A stretch of DNA of 64,000 nucleotides, taken from contig NZ_JAGSPB010000001.1 in assembly GCF_019204025.1 (NCBI RefSeq), positions 62,001 to 126,000 of the forward strand. The letters are read 5' to 3'. The translations under genes were made by a program, and so were the position numbers. Origin of the DNA: Erythrobacter ani (GTDB lineage: Bacteria; Pseudomonadota; Alphaproteobacteria; Sphingomonadales; Sphingomonadaceae). Shown piece after piece: positions 7,481-16,314 of the stretch (position 1 is the stretch's first letter; the number at the start of each line of letters is the position of its first letter). Under the pieces are notes generated by a model. The model had not been told where the DNA came from. It saw only the letters and a list, made by a program, of their open reading frames with translations, and did no database searches.

Positions 7481-9112
7481 TCAGGCCTTGGCAAGCGCCT
7501 CCGCAATGAGTTTGCGGCTTGGTTCGACCCCGTAAAGCGTGATGAAGCTGCCCATGCGCGGCCCCTGATCACTACCGAGCAGTGTTTCGTACAGCGCCCG
7601 GAACCAGTCACGCAAGGTTTCGAATCCATATTCTTCGCGCTTGCCGATTTCGTAGACGATGGTTTGCAATTCTTCCGCCGAAATGCCCGGCTCGACCCGC
7701 GCCAATTCTGAATCCAGCGCCTTTAGCGCATCGATCTCTGGTCCCACAGGCGCACGCTTTTTCAACGTAGGCGCGATGAACACACGGTTGTAATTTATCG
7801 CTTTTTCAACAAGTAGGTCCAGCTCGGGATGCGCGGCAGGATCGGCGTTTTCGATATAATTGTCGAGATACGACCAGACCGCATCCTTGCTCGCTTCTGC
7901 GCCCAGCACCCCGACCAGGTTGAGCAGCAGGCTGAACGGCACCGGTAAACTGTCGCCCGCACCGGGCGCCTCTGGCCCTTCGTGATGCTCGTTCGCGCGC
8001 AACAGATGCCAAGCTGCATTGCCGAGCTGCTTTTCCAGGGGCTGCTCAGCAAGCCGCTCGCGGAACTGCCAGTAATCGTCGATCGCACGCGGAATGACGC
8101 CCGCATGCAGCTGCTTGGCACTTTTCGGGTTGGCGAAGATATAGAAGCCGAGACTGTCCTTGCTGCCATAATCCAGCCATTCATCTATCGAGAGGCCGTT
8201 TCCTTTCGACTTCGAGATCTTCTCGCCTTTGGCATCGAGGAACAGTTCGTAGATCAGGCCTTCAGGCTTGTTCCCGCCGAGCACGCGGGCAATCTTCCCC
8301 GATTGCACCCCGCTGTCAGTTAAATCCTTGCCATACATCTCGTAATCGACACCCAGTGCGACCCAGCGCATCGCCCAGTCGACCTTCCATTGACACTTGG
8401 CCTTGCCGCCGAGCGCGCTTTGCTCGACCACATTGCCGTCTTCGTCGGTGAAACGGATTGTCCCCGCCTGCGCATCGATCACCTCGATCGGAACCTGCAG
8501 TACAGCGCCGGTCGTTGGGCTGATCGGCATCAAGGGCGAATATGTCTTGCGGCGCTCTTCGCCCAGGGTCGGAAGCATGATGTCGAGGATCGCATCGAAA
8601 TTCGCCAGCACGCCGCGCAGCGCATCATCGAATGCGCCTGAATTGTATCGGTCCGATGAGCTCACGAATTCATAGTCGAACCCGAAACGGTCAAGAAACT
8701 CGCGGAGCATTGCATTGTTGTGTGCAGCAAAGCTGTCATGTGGCGAATTGAATGGATTTGGGATGCGTGAGAGGGGCTTGCCAAGGTGTCCTGCCAGCAT
8801 TTCCTGTTGCGGCACATTATCGGGCACCTTGCGCAAGCCGTCCATGTCATCCGAGAACGCGACAAGCCGTGTCGCCGCGCCGCCGGAGAGCGCCTCATAC
8901 GCGCGGCGAACCAGCGTCGTGCGCAACACCTCCTGGAATGTGCCGATATGGGGGAGACCCGATGGTCCGTAGCCCGTTTCGAACAGCACAGGCTCAGGCG
9001 ACCCATCGTTGGCCGTCTTGCCGTTCCGCAGGCGTTTGGCGAGGCGCTGTGCTTCCTGGAAAGGCCATGCCTTGGACGAACGGGCGGCTTCGATAAGTGT
9101 GCTTTCTGTCAT
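7481..9112 (-). CDS. lysK: Lysine-tRNA ligase, class I
   Basis: This is a 543-residue class I lysyl-tRNA synthetase, the archaeal-type enzyme that most alphaproteobacteria use instead of the class II LysS. The HIGH signature appears as GLPHIGTFQE near residue 50 and the KMSKS loop as KISKSKGNG near 290, joined by the Rossmann core (RLVAFSDDMDGLRKVPDN). I chose the ATG at 9112 (MTESTLIEAARSSKAW). The frame stays open 35 codons further, but that extension shows no conserved features. It charges tRNA-Lys and is presumably essential, since no other LysRS is in the window. Confidence 0.95.
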   Translation of the reverse strand: MTESTLIEAARSSKAWPFQEAQRLAKRLRNGKTANDGSPEPVLFETGYGPSGLPHIGTFQEVLRTTLVRRAYEALSGGAATRLVAFSDDMDGLRKVPDNVPQQEMLAGHLGKPLSRIPNPFNSPHDSFAAHNNAMLREFLDRFGFDYEFVSSSDRYNSGAFDDALRGVLANFDAILDIMLPTLGEERRKTYSPLMPISPTTGAVLQVPIEVIDAQAGTIRFTDEDGNVVEQSALGGKAKCQWKVDWAMRWVALGVDYEMYGKDLTDSGVQSGKIARVLGGNKPEGLIYELFLDAKGEKISKSKGNGLSIDEWLDYGSKDSLGFYIFANPKSAKQLHAGVIPRAIDDYWQFRERLAEQPLEKQLGNAAWHLLRANEHHEGPEAPGAGDSLPVPFSLLLNLVGVLGAEASKDAVWSYLDNYIENADPAAHPELDLLVEKAINYNRVFIAPTLKKRAPVGPEIDALKALDSELARVEPGISAEELQTIVYEIGKREEYGFETLRDWFRALYETLLGSDQGPRMGSFITLYGVEPSRKLIAEALAKA

Positions 9113-9236
9113 GACACCGCGCATATGCGGATGCGGAGCCATGTTGCAAGCGCGAAGACTGACGGGTGCCACGCATGTACCATGCCATATCGAACACGGC
9201 AGGGCAGGAGGCTTCATGCGAGGCGCCTCTCACAAA

Positions 9237-10169
9237 TCAAAGCTGAAGCGTCTCCCCATCCGCTGGAATGTAAAACCGACCGCGGGTATCAGCATCGAGG
9301 TTCGCAATCGCTTCACGCAGATCCTCGCGCGTCGAAAAACAATGGTCGAGCGATTCCATGTGGACGGCGACCAACTTAACGTCCGCATTGAAGGCTTTTG
9401 CCATCTCCATGGTGCGGACGGCTTGCGCCGCATCCATCAGCATGATCTCAGGGGAAAGCGCCTCGACAATCGGACCGCCGGTATGCGCGATCACAATGTC
9501 AGGGCGGAACCGCTCAAGTATAGCTCCCACCTCATCCTCATCGAGGATGGAGTCGCCTGCCCAGTAGATTGTCGGGCTACCTTCTGCTTCCAGCACAATA
9601 CCGTTCACATTGCCGAGCACTACGCCAAGCTGGCCGCGACCGTGGAGACCCCAGACTTGATGGAGGGTAACCGCTCCGAATTGCGTCGGACCGGCGTCCG
9701 ACATGGTCGAGACATTTGTGAAGCCCCGATTTTCCAGATCATCTTTGAACGCAAGGCGAGGATCGTCGGGCCCGCGATTAGGCGTATAACTGTTGTCCGG
9801 AGTGACCATCGGAATGTCCTTGGGCAACATCGCGGTCGCCGCCGGGTCGAAATGATCGGAGTGCATATGGCTGACGATCACGCCGTCGATGCCGGCGATA
9901 ATCTCCTCTGCCGGTTTGGGCAGATCCACAGTCGGATTCGGCGCGATGCCTGCGAAGGATTGAAGCGCACCTTTGGACGAAAGCATCGGATCGAGCAGCA
10001 AAGTCATGCCTGCATAGCTCAAGCGGGCGGTAGCATTACGGATGAATTCATAGGTGACGGTGGTCCGAGCCGACCTGGCTGGTGCCGCAGCGCCACCGCA
10101 ACCGGAAAGCAAAGCCACTGTGCCCAGACTGCAAGTGCCAACGAAGTGTCGCCGGGAAAGATCGATCAT
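9237..10169 (-). CDS. Tat-exported lipoprotein with metallo-beta-lactamase (UlaG-like) fold
   Basis: From the ATG at 10169 the protein has 310 residues. Its N-terminus combines a twin-arginine motif (SRRHFVG) with a lipobox (LLSGC), so it should fold in the cytoplasm with its metals and be exported by Tat as a lipoprotein. The metal site is HMHSDHFD, with further ligands in YWAGDS and IVIAHTGGP, as in the UlaG/L-ascorbate-lactonase-like branch of the MBL superfamily. The substrate is unknown. The next gene upstream is divergent and starts about 100 bp away. The frame remains open 15 codons upstream of the chosen start, but that would bury the Tat signal. Confidence 0.88.
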   Translation of the reverse strand: MIDLSRRHFVGTCSLGTVALLSGCGGAAAPARSARTTVTYEFIRNATARLSYAGMTLLLDPMLSSKGALQSFAGIAPNPTVDLPKPAEEIIAGIDGVIVSHMHSDHFDPAATAMLPKDIPMVTPDNSYTPNRGPDDPRLAFKDDLENRGFTNVSTMSDAGPTQFGAVTLHQVWGLHGRGQLGVVLGNVNGIVLEAEGSPTIYWAGDSILDEDEVGAILERFRPDIVIAHTGGPIVEALSPEIMLMDAAQAVRTMEMAKAFNADVKLVAVHMESLDHCFSTREDLREAIANLDADTRGRFYIPADGETLQL

Positions 10170-10275
10170 GGTCTTCACATCCTTGTGTGCCGACCCCCGA
10201 TCGTTGCGTCGCACATGGGCGATGCTGGAACAACCCCTTGTAACCTATACTGCCTGCGCTAAAGCTAAGGTAACA

Positions 10276-10650
10276 ATGTATCTTGCTTCCCGTCCTTTCC
10301 TGCTGGCAATGATGCTGCTGGCCATCGGCCTGCGCAGCGTCTTCGGCGCGCCGTGCTGCATGGATGGGGCGCTGGCTGCGAATGCTCCAACCGTCTCCGC
10401 GTCGGCGCATCACTCGGTATTGTCATCTGACAGTGATGAGCATGATGGCGAGCACCATAGTGAGCATGGCGAAAGCCCGTCCGCCAATCCCTGTTGTTCG
10501 GCCTGCGGGCCGACATTGCCGCCCGATGCCGCAACTGCATCCGCACCGTCTCAGGACCGCGATTTCGCGGAACCTGCGCCTGTCCGCGCGCTGAAGACCC
10601 GGCCACCCTTCCCTGCATATGATGCAACCGGACCTCCTCTCCTGACCTGA
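10276..10650 (+). CDS. Small His/Cys-rich exported protein (DUF2946-like)
   Basis: This 124-residue protein starts at the ATG preceded by TAAGG and has a signal-like hydrophobic N-terminus (MYLASRPFLLAMMLLAIG). It contains CCMDG, a His/Asp/Glu cluster (DEHDGEHHSEHGES) and CCSACGP, a composition typical of metal-associated DUF2946-type proteins found beside copper genes. It lies 29 bp upstream of a Met/His-rich outer-membrane protein and is probably in the same transcript. Copper handling is an inference from composition and neighbourhood, not a demonstrated role. Confidence 0.7.
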   Translation: MYLASRPFLLAMMLLAIGLRSVFGAPCCMDGALAANAPTVSASAHHSVLSSDSDEHDGEHHSEHGESPSANPCCSACGPTLPPDAATASAPSQDRDFAEPAPVRALKTRPPFPAYDATGPPLLT

Positions 10651-10679
10651 ATACCACTTCAGACTTCAGGAGAAATTTT

Positions 10680-11771
10680 ATGAACGCGTTTTTCAAGGCG
10701 GGCAGTATGCTCGCACTTACCGGTGCACTGTGCACTGCCGGCCCCGTCCTGGCCGACGAAGACCATGACGATGCCAAATCGAGCGGCGTCAACGCTCTCG
10801 ACCATGCGCCGATTGGCGTCATGGGCGACCACCGCCATTCCAAGGGCGAGTGGATGATTAGCTACCGGTTCATGCACATGGACATGGCGGGCATTCAGAT
10901 CGGTACGGACAGCGTCACCCCCGAACAGGTCGCCACGACGGTGCCCAACCGTTTCTTCGGCGCGCCCGGTCAGCCACCTACCCTGCGTATCGTACCGACT
11001 TCGATGCGGATGGACATGCACATGGCGGGCGCGATGTACGGCCTTTCCGACCAAGTGACTTTGATGGTGATGGGCAATTACATCACGAAAGAGATGGACC
11101 ACATCACTTTCGCCGGCGGCATGGGGACCGACATCCTCGGTACCTTCCGCACTCGCACGGCCAATTTGGGCGATACGAAGGTCGCCGCGCTCATCGGCCT
11201 GACCGATACAATCCATCTTAATGCAGGCATCTCGATTCCAACCGGCACTATCACGGAAGAGGATGACATCCTCACACCGATGGGTGGTCGGCCGACTGTA
11301 CGCACGCCTTACCCGATGCAGATCGGCTCAGGTACATGGGATTTGGAACCGGGCGTCACCTATATCGACCGCAATGACGCGTTCGGCTGGGGCGCGCAGA
11401 TCCGAGGCTCAGTAAGGCTCGGCGACAATGACGAAGGCTATTCGTTCGGCGACCGCGCAATGGCAACCATCTGGGGGCAGGCTTCGCTCTCACCCGCAGT
11501 GGCCCTCTCTGGACGCGTTCAGGCGGAGACGCTTGGACGGATCGATGGGATAGACGCTCTAATCAGAGGGCCGGTGCAGACTGCAAACCCCGATTTCCAA
11601 GGCGGCGAGACAGTCACCGCCTTCGCAGGGGTCAATTTCGCAGCGACCGGCAGCGTGTTCAAAGGCTGGAGGCTCGGTATTGAGGGCGGATTGCCCATCG
11701 TGCAGGACCTGAACGGCCCGCAAATGCCGCTGGATTACAGCTTCACGGTCGGCGTGCAAAAGAGTTTCTAG
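10680..11771 (+). CDS. Putative outer-membrane beta-barrel protein rich in Met and His near the N-terminus
   Basis: A good AGGAG precedes the ATG. The 363-residue product has a signal peptide (ending near VLADEDHDD) and then alternating strands expected of an outer-membrane barrel, closing with FTVGVQKSF, whose final Phe is typical of BAM substrates. The early part is loaded with potential soft-metal ligands: GDHRHSKG, MHMDMAG and MRMDMHMAG. Together with the His/Cys-rich protein just upstream this suggests a role in copper or another thiophilic metal, as in transporter-annotated proteins beside copper loci. The direct function is unknown. A clear terminator follows. Confidence 0.75.
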   Translation: MNAFFKAGSMLALTGALCTAGPVLADEDHDDAKSSGVNALDHAPIGVMGDHRHSKGEWMISYRFMHMDMAGIQIGTDSVTPEQVATTVPNRFFGAPGQPPTLRIVPTSMRMDMHMAGAMYGLSDQVTLMVMGNYITKEMDHITFAGGMGTDILGTFRTRTANLGDTKVAALIGLTDTIHLNAGISIPTGTITEEDDILTPMGGRPTVRTPYPMQIGSGTWDLEPGVTYIDRNDAFGWGAQIRGSVRLGDNDEGYSFGDRAMATIWGQASLSPAVALSGRVQAETLGRIDGIDALIRGPVQTANPDFQGGETVTAFAGVNFAATGSVFKGWRLGIEGGLPIVQDLNGPQMPLDYSFTVGVQKSF

Positions 11772-11787
11772 GGAGAATTCAGGCATA

Positions 11788-11837
11788 GGGCGACGCGGCG
11801 CAGTTTGACTCTCGGCTGCGTCGCCCGAATTTTATTT
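11788..11837 (+). terminator. Terminator after the outer-membrane protein gene
   Basis: A 12-bp stem (GGGCGACGCGGC with GCTGCGTCGCCC, one mismatch) is followed by GAATTTTATTT. Because the downstream gene is convergent it may serve both strands. Confidence 0.85.
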
Positions 11838-11855
11838 GAAATCCTGTCCTAGGGC

Positions 11856-12257
11856 TCAAAAATTTGCTTCGAGATGACTGATCTTGCCGTTTACCACAGT
11901 GTACTCGGAATACGAGCAACACATCTTGGTTCCATCGGCGAATACGAAGGCGATCACGAGGTAAACTCTGTCGTCGACCATGCCGCTTTCGACCACATCG
12001 ATTGACGGTGCTGCGGGACCAAAATTGGCAGCATAACTCGCGCGGATCTGTTTGTGGCCGGTTACGACAATCCCGTTAGAGACCACTGTTGCATCCTTGG
12101 CGAAAATGGCGACGAACCGATCGATATCGCCTGATCGGTATGCTTCGACGTGTCGCTGAACCGTCTGCTCTGCGAAGTTTCGTTTATCTGATCCGGACGC
12201 GTTGGTCGGAATAAAAGCGCTCGCCAGCGCACATGCGATCATCACCGACTTGCGCAT
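11856..12257 (-). CDS. Exported SnoaL/NTF2-like protein
   Basis: From the ATG at 12257, preceded by GGAGGTG at ideal spacing, the protein has 133 residues with a signal peptide (MRKSVMIACALASAFIPTNA). The mature part follows the SnoaL/NTF2 cone-fold pattern: VQRHVEAYRSGDIDRFVAIFAKD, then VVTGHKQIRASYAANFG, then long beta strands. Such proteins bind small ligands or act as isomerases/hydrolases, and the role here is unknown. A Cys pair (MCCSY) stands out in an otherwise Cys-poor protein. In-frame ORF further upstream is not coding. Confidence 0.75.
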   Translation of the reverse strand: MRKSVMIACALASAFIPTNASGSDKRNFAEQTVQRHVEAYRSGDIDRFVAIFAKDATVVSNGIVVTGHKQIRASYAANFGPAAPSIDVVESGMVDDRVYLVIAFVFADGTKMCCSYSEYTVVNGKISHLEANF

Positions 12258-12462
12258 CACCGCACCTCCTTCGGAAAACCCCATAAACAATCGCCTGCAA
12301 TCGTTTACTTTTCGTTCCCGCTCCCGCATTTCTCCCAAGGTGAGCCCGCCCACCTCCTTTCGTGAACCGATCCCCCTGCCTGCGCTTCATGCCAGCCACG
12401 GTGGCAACTGGTTGCGTCCGCCGAACGGTGCAACCGGTGCCGTGTCGAAGGGCGATGCGATT

Positions 12463-15144
12463 ATGGCAGCCTCCGACACACCGGTCCTGATCCTAAATGC
12501 GCCGCTCGTCGCCAACCGGCTTGGCTATCCCGACCTGTCAGGGCTCGATTTGCTGGAGTTGTTCGCATTCGTTCATCCGGCGCGGTTCTGCGTGCCAACG
12601 CCGCGCGGACTGGCGCAGGCGCTCGAAATAGAACAGCCTGCCGCCGACGAGGATGTCCCGGCTTTCCTGCAAACTGCCGCGGGCGCATTGATTGGCGCGT
12701 GCGAAGACCCCGAATGGTTTGAGCGCGAAGGCGCGTGGAGCGCGCTGCAATCGCTGGAGCGGCTGCGCTGGCCATGGGCCCAGGTGATCAAACCCCATAT
12801 CGCCCGGCCGGAAAAGGCTGAAAAATGGCTGTTTGCGACTCTGCCGGAATGGGAGGAAAGACCCGAGCGCGGCTCACCCCGGCAGGTTGAACTGCCCGAA
12901 GAGGACGTGCTGCAGCAGCTTGATCATCTTACTGGAGAGAAAGCGGAGAGGCGGGAAGGTCAGCGAACATACGCCGCAGATACTGCGCGGATCTTCGCCC
13001 CTCGCAACAAGCAAGAAGTGCCGCACTTCGCCTTGGCCCAGGCCGGGACTGGCATCGGAAAGACCCTTGGATATCTCGCTCCAGCATCCCTATGGGCGGC
13101 GGCATCGGGTGGCACCGTGTGGGTTTCGACCTTTACAAAGAACCTCCAGCGCCAGCTACGCAGCGAAAGTCGCCGGGCCTGGCCGGTAAAGCGCCCCGAT
13201 GGCACACCTCCGGTTGTGGTTCGCAAAGGACGAGAGAACTACCTGTGCCTGCTCAATCTCGAAGATGCATTGCAGGGAGGATTTGCTGGTCGCCCCGCCA
13301 TTCTAGCGCATCTCGTCGCGCGTTGGGCTGCATTCACACGTGACGGAGACATGATTGGCGGCGATCTCCCCGGGTGGCTTGGGACGCTGTTTCGCAAACG
13401 CGGCATTGTCGCGCTCACAGATCAACGCGGAGAGTGCATTTATGCCGGCTGCCCGCATTACCGAAAATGCTTCATTGAACGTTCGGGTCGTGACAGCGCG
13501 CAAGCGGATCTCGTCATAGCGAACCATGCACTGGTGATGGTCAATGCCGCACGGGGGCGCGACCATGCGCAGCGACCCACGCGCCTGATATTCGATGAGG
13601 GACACCATGTTTTCGAAGCGGCAGATTCGACCTTCGCCGCCACGTTGTCGGGACAAGAGGCGATCGAGCTGCGGCGCTGGATCACCGGTCCTGAGCGAAA
13701 GAACAGGGGGCGGCGCCGAGGCCTCGCGGCAAGACTCGCCGATGTCGCGAGTTATGACGATGCTGGCGGAGAAGCGATCGAGGATGCATGCGAGGCAGGC
13801 GCGGCGCTGCCGAGCGAAGGGTGGCTGCAACGGCTTAGCGAAGGCGATCCGCTAGGCCCGATAGAAGCACTGCTGTTTGCTGTGCGCGCGGCAACATACG
13901 CGCGCGATGAGAGCGGTGGACAGGAGGCCGGATACGGCATCGAAACCGAAGCGTCCGGCTTGCCCGGTGGTGTGATCGAGGCCGCCGGTAGTGCAGCGGA
14001 GGCCCTTTCGGCAATTCGTACCCCTCTTGTCCGGCTTGCAGGCAGGCTCGAGGCGATCATCGCCGATCCGCCCGACTGGCTCGATGGACAAGGCCGAGCC
14101 CGGATCGAAGGCGCGAGGTTCTCGCTTCAATGGCGGGTCGATCTGATCGCGGCGTGGGAAGCGCTGCTAGCGCGGCTTGGCGGGCCTGCCGATCCCGAAT
14201 TCGTCGATTGGTTCGCAGTGGATCGAAGCGACGCACGAGAATTTGACGTGGCTATCCATCGCCGCTGGCTCGACCCGATGAAACCTTTTTCCAAGGTGGT
14301 GCTCGAGCCCGCGCACGGTGTCATGCTGACCAGCGCCACTTTGACGGATCGGATCGGTGTCGATCTAACCGGTTCGGCAGCGGGCGATCCGTGGGAGGCT
14401 GCGCTGCATCGATCCGGTGCTGCGCATATCGAAAGCCAGCCGCTGCTCTCTGCCGCACAAAGCCCGTTCGATTATGCGAGCCGCGCCGAAGTTCTGATCG
14501 TGACTGATGTCAAGAAAGGCGACTTGCCTGGGCTTGCAGGTGCATATGCGCGACTGATCGAGGCGAGCGAAGGCGGGGTGCTGGGCCTGTTCACCGCGAT
14601 CCGCCGAATGCGTGCAGTGCATGGCCGCATTGCTGACCGGCTCGCACGTGAAGGCCTGCCGATTTATGCCCAGCACGTCGATCCCATCGATACGGGGACG
14701 CTGGTCGATATTTTCCGGGATGATCCGCATGCCAGCCTTCTCGGCACCGATGCCCTGCGCGATGGAGTAGACGTTCCAGGCCGCAGCCTTCGCTGTGTGG
14801 TGCTGGAGGCGGTGCCATGGCCCCGGCCCGATATCCTGCACAAGGCGCGCCGCGCCGCATCGGAATCCGGCAGTCAATATGACGACCGTATCATTCGTGC
14901 CCGGCTCGCTCAGGCGTTCGGACGGCTGATTCGGAACAAAGACGATCATGGGCATTTCGTCGTGCTTTCCTCAGCCTTTCCCAGCCGCCTGCTCAGCGCG
15001 TTTCCCGACGGGACTGCGATTCACCGCGTGACTCTGGACGAGGCGCTCGGGCGCGTCCGCAGCGGGGAAATCGGTGAAAAGCCGAATGGCGACCACGAAA
15101 CGGCTGGAAAGGCCAGTGCAGAGCCGCCAGATATGTTTCCATGA
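12463..15144 (+). CDS. DinG/XPD-family ATP-dependent DNA helicase with Fe-S cysteines
   Basis: The 893-residue superfamily 2 helicase has Walker A GTGIGKT near residue 195, a DEAH-type box DEGH near 377, and motif VI QAFGRLIR near 830. Four cysteines between motifs Ia and II (YLC near 257 and GECIYAGCPHYRKC near 325) have the arrangement of the [4Fe-4S] cluster of XPD/DinG helicases. The first 150 residues look like an extra N-terminal domain. It should unwind DNA 5' to 3', possibly at R-loops or damaged forks. I chose the ATG at 12463; the frame is open upstream to 12202 across the promoter region of the divergent SnoaL gene. Its stop overlaps the next start by four bases. Confidence 0.9.
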   Translation: MAASDTPVLILNAPLVANRLGYPDLSGLDLLELFAFVHPARFCVPTPRGLAQALEIEQPAADEDVPAFLQTAAGALIGACEDPEWFEREGAWSALQSLERLRWPWAQVIKPHIARPEKAEKWLFATLPEWEERPERGSPRQVELPEEDVLQQLDHLTGEKAERREGQRTYAADTARIFAPRNKQEVPHFALAQAGTGIGKTLGYLAPASLWAAASGGTVWVSTFTKNLQRQLRSESRRAWPVKRPDGTPPVVVRKGRENYLCLLNLEDALQGGFAGRPAILAHLVARWAAFTRDGDMIGGDLPGWLGTLFRKRGIVALTDQRGECIYAGCPHYRKCFIERSGRDSAQADLVIANHALVMVNAARGRDHAQRPTRLIFDEGHHVFEAADSTFAATLSGQEAIELRRWITGPERKNRGRRRGLAARLADVASYDDAGGEAIEDACEAGAALPSEGWLQRLSEGDPLGPIEALLFAVRAATYARDESGGQEAGYGIETEASGLPGGVIEAAGSAAEALSAIRTPLVRLAGRLEAIIADPPDWLDGQGRARIEGARFSLQWRVDLIAAWEALLARLGGPADPEFVDWFAVDRSDAREFDVAIHRRWLDPMKPFSKVVLEPAHGVMLTSATLTDRIGVDLTGSAAGDPWEAALHRSGAAHIESQPLLSAAQSPFDYASRAEVLIVTDVKKGDLPGLAGAYARLIEASEGGVLGLFTAIRRMRAVHGRIADRLAREGLPIYAQHVDPIDTGTLVDIFRDDPHASLLGTDALRDGVDVPGRSLRCVVLEAVPWPRPDILHKARRAASESGSQYDDRIIRARLAQAFGRLIRNKDDHGHFVVLSSAFPSRLLSAFPDGTAIHRVTLDEALGRVRSGEIGEKPNGDHETAGKASAEPPDMFP

Positions 15145-16208
15145 TCGAGCAATGGGATTTCTACCTCCGGCTATTCGCGATCGGGGCCGCACTGATGCTC
15201 ATCGCGCAGCTCGTTGCGGGCGAGGCGCGGACCGCCATCAAAGTGCCACTGGTCGGCGCTCTGGTGGGTGCCGCCGCATATCTCATCAATTCGAGCGAAA
15301 TCGTGCTGGGCCGCGGACCGTTTGATCCCTTCATCGACCTGTTCGCCATCTCAACGCCGTTCTGGGTCTGGCTGTTCGCCCGCCGGCTGTTCGAACGCGA
15401 CCCAGAGGCGCGCATTATCTTTACCGTGGCATCCTTGATGACCGTCGCTTGGTTCATCGCAAGCTTTGTGCCCATCACCGGAAGCGCAGGCTTTCTGATC
15501 CTCCATTTCGCCGCGCTCGGCTTGATGGCAGACCTGCTCCGCGTGGGGCTGCTAGAGCGCGAAGACGATCTGATGGAGGAACGCCGCGCCATACGTCTGT
15601 GGTTGCCGCTCTTCGCCGCCGCGCAAACGGTCGCGATAATGGTCTACGAGCTGTTCGAACTTTTTACGGGGCTGCGTCAGAACATCCCGATCATCGAGTT
15701 CATAGTCGGGCTGATCATGTTCTTGATCATTCTGTTCGCCGGGCTCGCGTTGCTACGCACCGTGGGCGAGTTGCTCGGCGAGATGCCAGAGGAGACCGAG
15801 GCCGAAAAGCCTTCGAAACTCGATCTCTCCCCTCAAGAGCAAGTGCTCCATGAAAAGCTCCAGGCCGCGATGGCCGAAGGTGTCTACCGCGAGCCGGGCC
15901 TGACCATCGCGGTTCTTGCCGAACGGCTCGACACGCCAGAACATCGCTTGCGCGCGCTCATCAATCAGCGACTCGGCCACCGCAATTTCTCTGCCTATCT
16001 GAACCGCCATCGCATCGGCGAGGCGCGCGAGAAATTGTCGAGTCGCGAAGATGTCGATCTTCCAGTGCTGACGATCGCGATGGATCTGGGCTATAATTCG
16101 CTGCCCACATTCAACCGCGCTTTTCGTAGTGAAACAGGCACCACACCCAGCGAATTCAGACGTTTGTCCTTTAACGGTGAAGGTCTCAAAGTGACCGAAC
16201 AAAACTGA
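15141..16208 (+). CDS. Membrane-anchored AraC-family transcriptional regulator
   Basis: The ATGA overlap with the helicase stop implies coupled translation. Residues 1-205 form about seven hydrophobic segments, and the C-terminal 110 residues are an AraC-type double helix-turn-helix (LTIAVLAERLDTPEHRLRAL, then the second recognition region with LGYNSLPTFNRAFRSETGTTPSEFR). This is the layout of membrane-bound AraC regulators that sense a signal in the bilayer or periplasm and bind DNA from the membrane. Targets are unknown. The 16-bp palindrome 11 bp after its stop, upstream of the desaturase gene, is one candidate site. Confidence 0.9.
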   Translation: MIEQWDFYLRLFAIGAALMLIAQLVAGEARTAIKVPLVGALVGAAAYLINSSEIVLGRGPFDPFIDLFAISTPFWVWLFARRLFERDPEARIIFTVASLMTVAWFIASFVPITGSAGFLILHFAALGLMADLLRVGLLEREDDLMEERRAIRLWLPLFAAAQTVAIMVYELFELFTGLRQNIPIIEFIVGLIMFLIILFAGLALLRTVGELLGEMPEETEAEKPSKLDLSPQEQVLHEKLQAAMAEGVYREPGLTIAVLAERLDTPEHRLRALINQRLGHRNFSAYLNRHRIGEAREKLSSREDVDLPVLTIAMDLGYNSLPTFNRAFRSETGTTPSEFRRLSFNGEGLKVTEQN

Positions 16209-16218
16209 AAAACACCGT

Positions 16219-16234
16219 TCGATTTCGAAATCGA
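16219..16234. promoter_or_regulatory. Perfect 16-bp palindrome between the AraC gene and the desaturase gene
   Basis: TCGATTTCGAAATCGA is fully self-complementary and lies 80 bp upstream of the next start codon. It could be an operator or a small transcript hairpin; no T-run follows. Confidence 0.4.
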
Positions 16235-16314
16235 TGCACATTTTGTGAGCTTGACGAGATCGGCTCGCCCAGCTCAGCTAGTCAGCGGTTGTCTCACAAC
16301 CACGGGAGTGCCCC

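Noticed and set aside
9009..10262. 417-codon plus-strand frame across the LysRS start and the MBL gene
   Set aside because: It is antisense to two well-supported genes and shows no domain.
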